Source: JACOXT01 sp964372855
GTDB taxonomy: Bacteria > Patescibacteriota > Microgenomatia > Levybacterales > UBA12049
Direction of reading: 5' to 3'
NCBI GenBank assembly: GCA_964372855.1
Contig: CAYJRY010000051.1
Coordinates: 1 to 7,660 of the forward strand
Length of the DNA stretch: 7,660 nucleotides
Part shown: in pieces, positions 1 through 5,037 of the stretch
Position numbering within the stretch: position 1 is the stretch's first letter
Layout of the letters: the number at the start of each line of letters is the position of its first letter
The notes under the pieces: model-generated
Database searches by the model: none
The model's input: the letters and a program-made list of their open reading frames with translations, nothing else
What the model was told of the DNA's origin: nothing
Program-made: the position numbers and the translations under genes

Positions 1-33
1 ATCTTCAGTTATTGAAATTGTTTTAGTTGCCAT
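1..33 (-). CDS. VapB-type antitoxin, N-terminus only (cut by window edge)
   Basis: Only 11 codons are visible, read leftwards from the ATG at 33-31: MATKTISITED. This opening resembles the short N-terminal beta strand of archaeal VapB antitoxins of the DUF217 kind, which typically begin MATKTIxxTEEAY. If so, the protein would bind its own operator as a dimer and neutralise a PIN-domain VapC encoded further left. Support is the motif plus context: a TATA box 26 bp upstream, a palindrome over the start codon, and a complete vapBC pair next door. The body of the gene and any toxin are outside the window, so the family call rests on 11 residues and the promoter. It is a different antitoxin family from the ribbon-helix-helix VapB at 557-784. 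Confidence 0.6.
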   Translation of the reverse strand, partial: MATKTISITED

Positions 34-52
34 ACATACACGTATGTGTATG
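31..52. promoter_or_regulatory. Imperfect palindrome over the antitoxin start codon, candidate operator
   Basis: These 22 bp read almost the same on both strands: 18 of 22 positions are symmetric about 41/42, with outer arms CATACA and TGTATG. The site covers the ATG (33-31) and the expected transcription start, and lies just downstream of the TATA box. A bound antitoxin dimer there would block initiation, which is how VapB/VapBC complexes usually autoregulate. The palindrome is seen directly; its use as an operator is inferred. Confidence 0.5.
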
Positions 53-54
53 CA

Positions 55-64
55 CTTTATAAAG
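55..64 (-). promoter_or_regulatory. TATA box of the left-edge antitoxin gene
   Basis: CTTTATAAAG matches the archaeal TATA box. Its centre lies about 26 bp upstream of the ATG at 33 on the minus strand, so transcription should begin at or within a base or two of the start codon, giving a leaderless mRNA. No Shine-Dalgarno sequence is seen between the two, which fits. The box itself is symmetric, but only the minus strand has a gene at the right distance. Confidence 0.6.
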
Positions 65-70
65 ATTACG

Positions 71-112
71 CCTATAAACCTGAAAAAACGAGCGTGTAAA
101 CCGGAAAAAATG
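71..112 (-). repeat. Tandem 22-bp A-rich element upstream of the left TATA box (copy A)
   Basis: Two units of 22 bp share the core TAAACCNGAAAAAA, at about 75-88 and 97-110. The same two-unit arrangement occurs at 831-874, at the same distance from the TATA box of the vapBC operon. On the minus strand the units give two T6 tracts separated by GGTTTA, which could also terminate transcription leaving vapC. A role as an upstream activator or regulator site for the antitoxin promoter, as a vapC terminator, or both is possible. The 22-bp period, two helical turns, suits proteins bound on one face of the DNA. Confidence 0.5.
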
Positions 113-146
113 CTTTTAACTGAGATAAACAACAATGAGAACGAAT

Positions 147-560
147 CTAAACAAAAAACCGTTTTATCATGTCCCTCGTCTTTAAAATAGGCGCAACAGA
201 TTGACGGTCAAAATCAGTATCATCGCTCCACAAAGGGATGTAATCTAAGGCAAAAGAAGTAGCAATAAAGACTGCATCAGTACTATCGATAGACTCCATG
301 ATATCACGTGCACGAGGAAGATGAGGTTGAATAATCTCAAGGGAAATAAGATGGATATGCTGAAGCAACGTATTGGTAATAATAGTAAAGGTAGCCTCAT
401 CGTAATGCCCTTTCTTAAGAATCATCGCTTTATGGTGCAAAAGTTCCTCAAGAGCAACTTCGGGATAGGCAAAAATGACGCCAGATTCAATAAGGATCCT
501 TCGAGTAACAGAATTTTTGATAAACGCAGAAATCAGAATATTCGTGTCGATAACGATCAC
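147..560 (-). CDS. vapC: VapC-family PIN-domain toxin (ribonuclease)
   Basis: A 137-residue protein of usual VapC length. The PIN fold is marked by VIDTNIL (Asp5), a central acidic pair ALEELL (Glu38/Glu39), Asp95 in STDAVFIA, and the C-terminal WSDDTDF segment (Asp114, Asp116). Together these make the Mg-binding acidic site used by VapC enzymes to cut RNA, often tRNA or rRNA. All four positions are intact, so the enzyme should be active when free. Translation starts at GTG (560-558), which overlaps the antitoxin stop in a GTGA junction, so the two are translationally coupled. GGGG lies about 8 nt upstream of the GTG as a weak ribosome site. The stop is TAG at 149-147. The target RNA cannot be read from sequence. 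Confidence 0.9.
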   Translation of the reverse strand: MIVIDTNILISAFIKNSVTRRILIESGVIFAYPEVALEELLHHKAMILKKGHYDEATFTIITNTLLQHIHLISLEIIQPHLPRARDIMESIDSTDAVFIATSFALDYIPLWSDDTDFDRQSVAPILKTRDMIKRFFV

Positions 561-784
561 GACAATAACCCCAGTCGTCGAGCAACGCGCGCATCAATCT
601 TTTTACTAATGGCTTGCGCATCGAGGGGGGTAAGCGTGCTCTTGGAGGTTAACGTATTTAAAAGTTCAAGATCATTAATTTTTTGCTGAATAGCCTGCCG
701 AATGACTTCACTCCACCGAATATCGCGATGCTCCTTCATCTTTTTCTGTAAATCGTCCGGAAGGAGTAAAGTAACATTTCCCAT
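557..784 (-). CDS. vapB: VapB antitoxin, ribbon-helix-helix type
   Basis: A 75-residue antitoxin partner of the downstream vapC. Residues 2-12 (GNVTLLLPDDL) are the DNA-contacting beta strand of a ribbon-helix-helix fold. QKKMKEH and then WSEVIRQAIQQKINDLELL form the two helices; the RWSEV..QAI pattern is typical of archaeal VapB. The C-terminal part (about 50-75, DAQAISKKIDARVARRLGL) is the likely toxin-binding tail that fills the VapC active site. I chose the ATG at 784 although the frame opens to 817. Starts at 817 and 805 fall on or too near the TATA box (817-824) and would add residues before the conserved strand. From 784 the leader is about 10 nt with a weak AGG. It overlaps vapC by 4 nt. 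Confidence 0.85.
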   Translation of the reverse strand: MGNVTLLLPDDLQKKMKEHRDIRWSEVIRQAIQQKINDLELLNTLTSKSTLTPLDAQAISKKIDARVARRLGLLS

Positions 785-803
785 AAATATTGCCTGTGTA
801 TTC

Positions 804-817
804 ATGTGGTTCCACAT
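804..817. promoter_or_regulatory. Perfect inverted repeat, candidate VapB operator
   Basis: ATGTGG and CCACAT form a perfect inverted repeat with a 2-bp centre. It lies directly against the TATA box (817-824) and upstream of the vapB start at 784, covering the region from TATA box toward the transcription start. Short palindromes here are the usual binding sites of ribbon-helix-helix antitoxins, so autorepression by VapB or VapBC is the likely use. The symmetry is seen; binding is inferred. Confidence 0.55.
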
Positions 818-825
818 TTATAAGC
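816..825 (-). promoter_or_regulatory. TATA box of the vapBC operon
   Basis: GCTTATAAAT on the minus strand is an archaeal TATA box centred near 820. Transcription would start near 795, giving a leader of about 10 nt before the ATG at 784. It aligns without gaps with the TATA box at 55-64 together with 45 bp upstream of each. The abutting palindrome (804-817) makes this a likely repressible promoter. Confidence 0.55.
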
Positions 826-830
826 TTTTC

Positions 831-874
831 GTCTTTAAACCCGAAAAAACGAGGCTTTAAGGCAAAAAAGGAGC
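831..874 (-). repeat. Tandem 22-bp A-rich element upstream of the vapBC TATA box (copy B)
   Basis: Second occurrence of the element at 71-112. Unit 1 contains TTTAAACCCGAAAAAACGAG (834-853) and unit 2 a diverged CTTTAAGGCAAAAAAG (855-870), again 22 bp apart. With copy A offset by exactly 761 bp, 39 of 54 columns from the TATA box through the second unit match without a gap. No gene ends just before copy B on the minus strand, so a terminator role alone would not explain it; an upstream promoter element fits better. Confidence 0.5.
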
Positions 875-1035
875 AAGAATACCAGAAAAAATCAACAAAA
901 TCGATACATTTATAAAGAAAGCTGAAGTATGCTAGATAACACAAAAAGTTTCTACTCATTCTGTATTATCTAACAAATAAACAACGTAAAAGGTCTTTAA
1001 AAACCTTTCGAATGAAATAGGAGTTTAATAAAACA

Positions 1036-2811
1036 ATGGAAAAATATGTAACAGATACGACTGTTCTGATAGAACGAATAGTCACGAGTTTAATCAAAAA
1101 GAAGGAGATCAAGGGGACCATTCTCATTCCTCATGCCGTCATAGCAGAGCTTGAAAACCAGGCAAACCGCGGCTTAGAAATCGGATTCCTCGGATTAGAC
1201 GAAATCCAGGAGCTGAGAAAGCTCAAAAGCATCAAGCTGGAGTTTATTGGCGAACGCCCAACAGAACACCAGATAAAGCACGCAAAATCAGGCGAAATTG
1301 ACGCCTATATTAGACAAATTGCACTACAAGAAGGACCAACCTTAATCACCGCTGACAAACTGCAGTCAGAATCAGCAAAAGCGTTCGGTGTTCCCGTCAA
1401 GTATTTCCACTTGCGGCAGCCAAAAGAAAAGCTCGAAATTGAGAAGTTCTTTGACGGTCAAACGATGAGCGCTCATCTGAAAGAAGACTGCTATGTCTAC
1501 GCAAAGCGCGGTGGTCCAGGAAACTGGAATCTCGACCAGGTGTCTAAGGAAAAGCTGACCTCAGAGGATATTCAGCGAATCGCAAAGGAAATCGTCGAAT
1601 ATTCTCGGGTTGATCCAAAGGTCTTCATCGAAATTAGTCGCCGTGGCTCAACAATCATCCAGTACAAGGACTATCGTATTGTCATCGTAAAAACGCCCGT
1701 CTCCGACGGCTGGGAAATTACTGCGGTCAGGCCATTAAAGAAATTAAACATTGATGACTACCATCTCCCTGAAAATATCCTGAAACGGCTCAAGGAGAAA
1801 GCGTCAGGAGTGTTAATTGTCGGGGAAACTGGCTCAGGAAAATCAACTTTTGCCCAGTCCGTCGCAGAGTTTTACGCGCAAAATAATAAGATTGTCAAAA
1901 CGATTGAAAGCCCGCGTGATCTTCAGCTCTCAGACAGAATTACGCAGTACTCGAAGAACTTTGCTTCAAGCGAGGAAATCCACGATATTCTGTTCTTATC
2001 TCGGCCAGACTATATCTTCTTCGATGAAATTCGTGACACGCCAGACTTCGAGCTCTTTACCGATCTCAAGTTAGGAGCGGGAAACGTCATTGGAGTGCTG
2101 CATAGCGCATCGCCGATTGACGCTATTCAGCGATTCGTCTCGCGGCAAGAAGTAGGCATGATTCCCTCAGTCGTCGACACCATCCTGTTCATTCAGGCAG
2201 GAAATGTGAAGGACGTCTACACCTTAGAAATGTCCGTGAAAGTCCCTGCAGGCATGACCGAATCTGATCTCTCACGTCCAGTCATTGAAGTGCGAGACTT
2301 CAAAACCAATAAAGTCATGTACGAAATCTACAGCTACGGCGAAGAAACCGTTGTCATTCCGATCAAGGAAGGCGGAAAGTCAAAAGGAATCAGGCGTCTT
2401 GCTGAAAAAGAAATCGAGCGTGAACTCAGAAAGTACACCGCAAAAGTGCATGCTGAAGTCATCGCCGATGGAAAAGCGATTGTCTACGTGCCTCCTCAAG
2501 ACATAGGTCATATTATTGGCCAAGGCGGAAAGATGATCGAGTCCATTGAAGAAGATTTGGGGATTAACATTGAAGTGCAGGAGCTGAAGAAAGAAAAGGT
2601 AAAAACCAACTTCACGGTCCGCGAAGAAAAAGACGACGTGGTTGTCTACGGAGAGCCTGGAGTCAATGTTGATATTGCGGTTGACGGGCAATTCTTGTTT
2701 TCAGCGATTACCGGCAAAAAAGGAGTGATCAGAATCCACAAGAAAAGTAATGTGGGGCGTGATCTGCTCAAAGCAATGAATCAAGGCAGAAGCATTGAGC
2801 TGAAAGCCTAA
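1036..2811 (+). CDS. PIN-domain, VirB11/PilT-like ATPase and KH-domain protein (COG1855 type)
   Basis: A 591-residue, apparently full-length member of the archaeal PIN-ATPase-KH family. Residues 1 to about 140 are a PIN nuclease domain with Asp7, Glu38, Asp89 and Asp107 in the expected acidic positions. A linker leads to a secretion-type ATPase (about 250-410) with Walker A GETGSGKST (263-271, Lys269) and Walker B YIFFDE (326-331). A KH RNA-binding domain follows, with the GxxG loop in IIGQGGKM (493-500), then a beta-rich tail (about 535-591). The combination suggests an ATP-driven, probably hexameric RNA-processing or RNA-remodelling nuclease in the cytoplasm; I know of no settled substrate, so this is inference. 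There is no signal peptide or membrane segment, which speaks against a pilus motor. Its base composition matches the left part of the window, not the operon to its right. Confidence 0.9.
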   Translation: MEKYVTDTTVLIERIVTSLIKKKEIKGTILIPHAVIAELENQANRGLEIGFLGLDEIQELRKLKSIKLEFIGERPTEHQIKHAKSGEIDAYIRQIALQEGPTLITADKLQSESAKAFGVPVKYFHLRQPKEKLEIEKFFDGQTMSAHLKEDCYVYAKRGGPGNWNLDQVSKEKLTSEDIQRIAKEIVEYSRVDPKVFIEISRRGSTIIQYKDYRIVIVKTPVSDGWEITAVRPLKKLNIDDYHLPENILKRLKEKASGVLIVGETGSGKSTFAQSVAEFYAQNNKIVKTIESPRDLQLSDRITQYSKNFASSEEIHDILFLSRPDYIFFDEIRDTPDFELFTDLKLGAGNVIGVLHSASPIDAIQRFVSRQEVGMIPSVVDTILFIQAGNVKDVYTLEMSVKVPAGMTESDLSRPVIEVRDFKTNKVMYEIYSYGEETVVIPIKEGGKSKGIRRLAEKEIERELRKYTAKVHAEVIADGKAIVYVPPQDIGHIIGQGGKMIESIEEDLGINIEVQELKKEKVKTNFTVREEKDDVVVYGEPGVNVDIAVDGQFLFSAITGKKGVIRIHKKSNVGRDLLKAMNQGRSIELKA

Positions 2812-2943
2812 ACTCAAACAGAGCGGTCATGCTTGTCTCGTAAGTCTTTAAGGGAAAATCTGCGTAATTTCCCGAACATACTAGGAGGTATCGCAGACTT
2901 TTTTATTTTCATAAAAACAAAAAAGATTTACAATTTATAAGTT
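2812..2943. terminator. Convergent intergenic region with oligo-T terminators on both strands
   Basis: The plus-strand gene ends at 2811 and the minus-strand operon at 2944. On the plus strand T6 at 2899-2904, followed by ATTTT, is the likely terminator; on the minus strand T6 GT T T T T (2924-2913) serves the operon. Upstream of the plus-strand T tract lie short inverted repeats: GGGAAA (2852-2857) with TTTCCC (2868-2873), TCTGCG (2859-2864) with CGCAGA (2892-2897), and AAGTCT (2842-2847) with AGACTT (2895-2900). The last two pairs compete for the same bases. No open reading frame is supported here. The drop in GC content begins in this stretch. Confidence 0.5.
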
Positions 2944-3546
2944 TTACCATGTAAATTCTAAAAAGACGGTGACAATCAGTTGATCCGAAAGACCAAAAGT
3001 GGAAAACGAATCTAAGTCAGAAGGATAGCTACTAAACCTAAGCTCATTTTGGGCTATTTTGGCCTGCTGTGTCCTCCAGTGGGTTAATCTCTGCTTTAAT
3101 CTTGATTTATCCAGATTAGAGGCTCTCCATGCCTTTAGATAAGTGTATCTTTGCTCTCTGTGTCTCTCCAAATACTTTCTTTTCATGGCTTTAACTTTAT
3201 CGGGATTTCTTAACTCCCACTCTTTCTTTGACTCTTTTCTTCTAAGCTTTCTTTCTTCTGGAGTAAGGTTTAATCTTGGCTTATAACTATTAAATAGAAG
3301 CCTTAATGCCTTGCCAATTTTGTTTAATTCTCTTAATTCTTTCTTTTTTCGCTTCTCTTCTTCTATCTTTTTTATTTCCAACTGTAACTCCTGCATTTCT
3401 ATATTCCTTCTATGATTATTCCAGATTCTAAAGTCTCTGTTTTCTATGAATTTTTGTAGGAATACTCTTCCACATTTTGCACATTTATATCTAAGTCTTT
3501 TTTCAAGAAATACAAGTTTATACGAGCAGTTTGGACAGCTTGGCAT
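2944..3546 (-). CDS. Zinc-ribbon protein with long basic helical region, function unknown
   Basis: A 200-residue protein. CPNC (4-7) and CAKC (22-25) form a four-cysteine zinc ribbon. From about residue 40 to 165 it is highly charged and mostly helical, with runs such as KKIEEEKRKKKELREL and a section rich in Arg, Lys, Trp and Tyr (RKYLERHREQRYTYLKAWR). That looks made for nucleic-acid contact and recalls the basic repeats attached to some HNH endonucleases, but no HNH motif is present. The C-terminal 35 residues are less basic and end in a hydrophobic VTVFLEFTW. It is the last gene of the restriction operon, starting 1 nt after the preceding stop (TAAaATG) with no clear ribosome site, so it probably relies on coupled translation. 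I cannot assign a function; a nucleic-acid-binding accessory or an unrelated passenger are both possible. Confidence 0.7.
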   Translation of the reverse strand: MPSCPNCSYKLVFLEKRLRYKCAKCGRVFLQKFIENRDFRIWNNHRRNIEMQELQLEIKKIEEEKRKKKELRELNKIGKALRLLFNSYKPRLNLTPEERKLRRKESKKEWELRNPDKVKAMKRKYLERHREQRYTYLKAWRASNLDKSRLKQRLTHWRTQQAKIAQNELRFSSYPSDLDSFSTFGLSDQLIVTVFLEFTW

Positions 3547-3547
3547 T

Positions 3548-5026
3548 TTATTTTTTATCTTCTTTTTTATTCTTTAAGTATTCATTTTCAATGAAATCTG
3601 TTTTCTTTTTCATATAACCATCGATAAACTCTTTAGGCAGTTTGGGTAATCCTTCAAATTGTGACTTATGAACCTGTTCAACAGCTAATTTCTTTCTCCT
3701 TCTGTAATCTTTTAATCCTTCTTTGATAAATTTAGTTCTAGTTTTTTCATTATAGAAATGTTCTATCAATTCTTTCATAACATTATAAGCTTTGTAAGCG
3801 GTTCTATTAATCTCTAACTCATTAGTAATTGGATTTGCTACCTTTTCCACAAAAGTTTTACCTCCTCTTTGTATATTTTTTATTTTTTTGGGATTGAAGT
3901 GATACAATGCAATTCTAATATCATTCAGAAAATTAAGTTTCCTCTCGAATTTTTTCTTTATTCTTAATTTGTTTAAATTTTTACTATTCTTGCCTGTAAA
4001 AAAACCCAAAGCAAATTGAGGTTCTCCCTTTCTCCTTTTGTTCTCAATTAGTTCTTTAGCGTATTCTCTTGGAGATCTTCGCATAAATTCATATTTTAAA
4101 ACATATTCACAGCAATTAATAGCACAAGATAAGCTTGCATAATAACACCCTTTTTTATAAGATAAGAATGACTGCTCGGCAAAATCTTCTATTAAAGTAT
4201 AGATAGGATACCAATCTTCTGGTTGGTCATATAAATCTGTGATTAAAACATGTGGCTCTGGCGGAGGAATATACCCCACTTCAACAGGTTCAATTTCTTT
4301 TGGATAAAACTCTCCATCATCATGCTCAAAGAATGAAGTTGTGATATTATGATATTTTTGTTCTATCAGTTCATCAAGGTTTTTCTCTCTTAATTTAAGG
4401 TTTTTATAAATATCTCTAATTAATTCTTTGAAAACATCTTCAAAATCAAATCCAGATTTATTATTTTTATAGTAGAATGTTTGGTTTAATATCTCAAAAA
4501 GCAAATTGTTATCTATATTTATATTAAAAATATGATCTAAAACTGCAATTAACTCAAAAATTTGTGTTTGAACCGCATAGTGGTCCCATCCTTTTAGTGG
4601 GCTATGCAGAAAATTATTTCTTTGTAATTGGACAAAATCAAGAGTATCTTTCATTCTTTTTATTTGGCTTTCATCAAAACTCTTATTTTTTAATATATTT
4701 ATTAACGAATTTTTAGCATATCCAAAACCCATTTTTTTACTATAATCATTAAGATATTTTTTCCAATCTTCTTTCAGTAAAGACAACTTGACTAACAATT
4801 CATAAAAAGGCCCAATTAAAGAATAATAAATTTGTGTGTCTTCTAACGAAGAAAAATCGGTGTTGATTATTAGTAAAAGAAATTTATCTAATGTTCTTTT
4901 CTTATCCTTGAAGAATTGATCTCTTTGTTTTTCATTAAAATTAATTAGGATGCTCAAATTATTATAATGTTCATTAGCTTCTTTGATTATATCTTCAAAA
5001 TTTAGATACTCCTTTAATTTTGTCAT
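3548..5026 (-). CDS. Putative tandem-HEPN protein in a restriction operon
   Basis: A 492-residue protein I do not recognise as a named family. It contains two Rx4H motifs in similar helical settings: RNNFLH (136-141) and RIALYH (371-376). Each is preceded by a helix with an ExxxK pair, Glu76/Lys80 in FYELLVK and Glu307/Lys311 in CEYVLK, at spacings of 60 and 64 residues to the Arg. This is the pattern expected of two HEPN domains, whose Rx4-6H motifs make a composite ribonuclease site when paired. Between them (about 235-275) is an acidic, proline-rich linker, and the C-terminus (430-492) is very basic. No signal or membrane segment is seen. It lies 11 nt after the restriction gene and 1 nt before the zinc-ribbon gene. 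An RNase acting in abortive defence is the favoured reading; a non-catalytic HEPN scaffold is the main alternative. Confidence 0.65.
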   Translation of the reverse strand: MTKLKEYLNFEDIIKEANEHYNNLSILINFNEKQRDQFFKDKKRTLDKFLLLIINTDFSSLEDTQIYYSLIGPFYELLVKLSLLKEDWKKYLNDYSKKMGFGYAKNSLINILKNKSFDESQIKRMKDTLDFVQLQRNNFLHSPLKGWDHYAVQTQIFELIAVLDHIFNINIDNNLLFEILNQTFYYKNNKSGFDFEDVFKELIRDIYKNLKLREKNLDELIEQKYHNITTSFFEHDDGEFYPKEIEPVEVGYIPPPEPHVLITDLYDQPEDWYPIYTLIEDFAEQSFLSYKKGCYYASLSCAINCCEYVLKYEFMRRSPREYAKELIENKRRKGEPQFALGFFTGKNSKNLNKLRIKKKFERKLNFLNDIRIALYHFNPKKIKNIQRGGKTFVEKVANPITNELEINRTAYKAYNVMKELIEHFYNEKTRTKFIKEGLKDYRRRKKLAVEQVHKSQFEGLPKLPKEFIDGYMKKKTDFIENEYLKNKKEDKK

Positions 5027-5037
5027 TTTGTACCATC

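Larger units (their letters stand above)
34..146. other. Intergenic region between vapC and the left-edge antitoxin
   Basis: These 113 bp hold, going leftwards on the minus strand: about 30 bp after the vapC stop without a clear signal, two oligo-T tracts (110-105 and 88-83) in the tandem 22-bp element, a TATA box at 64-55, and most of a palindrome running into the next start codon. I see no small gene and no stable hairpin. Termination of vapC and initiation of the next antitoxin gene must both happen here. Confidence 0.6.
785..1035. promoter_or_regulatory. Divergent promoter region between vapBC and the PIN-ATPase-KH gene
   Basis: About 250 bp without a supported gene. The left part holds the vapB leader, operator, TATA box and tandem element. 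Two TATA-like sites could serve the plus-strand gene. TTTATAAAG at 909-917 would give a leader near 95 nt, and TTTAAAAA at 996-1003 one near 10 nt. The second is framed by AAAGGT (989-994) and ACCTTT (1003-1008). GGAG at 1020-1023 is a candidate ribosome site 12 nt from the ATG at 1036, usable only from the far promoter or from a start a few bases earlier than predicted. A weak inverted repeat, TAGATAA (933-939) with TTATCTA (966-972), lies in the possible long leader. Confidence 0.45.

Noticed and set aside
321..689. Plus-strand open frame of 122 codons
   Set aside because: It lies opposite vapB and vapC, whose motifs and GTGA overlap are clear; its product shows no domain.
708..959. Minus-strand open frame of 83 codons across the vapB promoter
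   Set aside because: It runs through the TATA box, palindrome and tandem element and into vapB in another frame; the product is low-complexity, rich in Phe and Tyr, as expected from T-rich spacer DNA.
1817..2691. Three shorter open frames inside the PIN-ATPase-KH gene (1817-2074, 2285-2506, and 2380-2691 on the minus strand)
   Set aside because: All overlap a gene with intact Walker and KH motifs and have no recognisable features of their own.
2883..2889. AGGAGGT, a strong Shine-Dalgarno-like sequence on the plus strand
   Set aside because: No ATG, GTG or TTG follows at a usable distance; a T tract comes next.
2931..2941. TATA-like TTTATAAG on the plus strand between convergent genes
   Set aside because: The first ATG after it is followed at once by a stop codon, no gene lies downstream on that strand, and AT-rich DNA produces such matches by chance.
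2944..3546. Transposase or HNH homing endonuclease as identity of the zinc-ribbon protein
   Set aside because: I see no HNH motif, no DDE residues, no terminal inverted repeats and no target-site duplication around the gene.
3548..5026. Cas13 or another CRISPR effector, suggested by two Rx4H motifs in one chain
   Set aside because: The protein is only 492 residues, far shorter than Cas13, and no CRISPR repeats or other cas genes are in the window.
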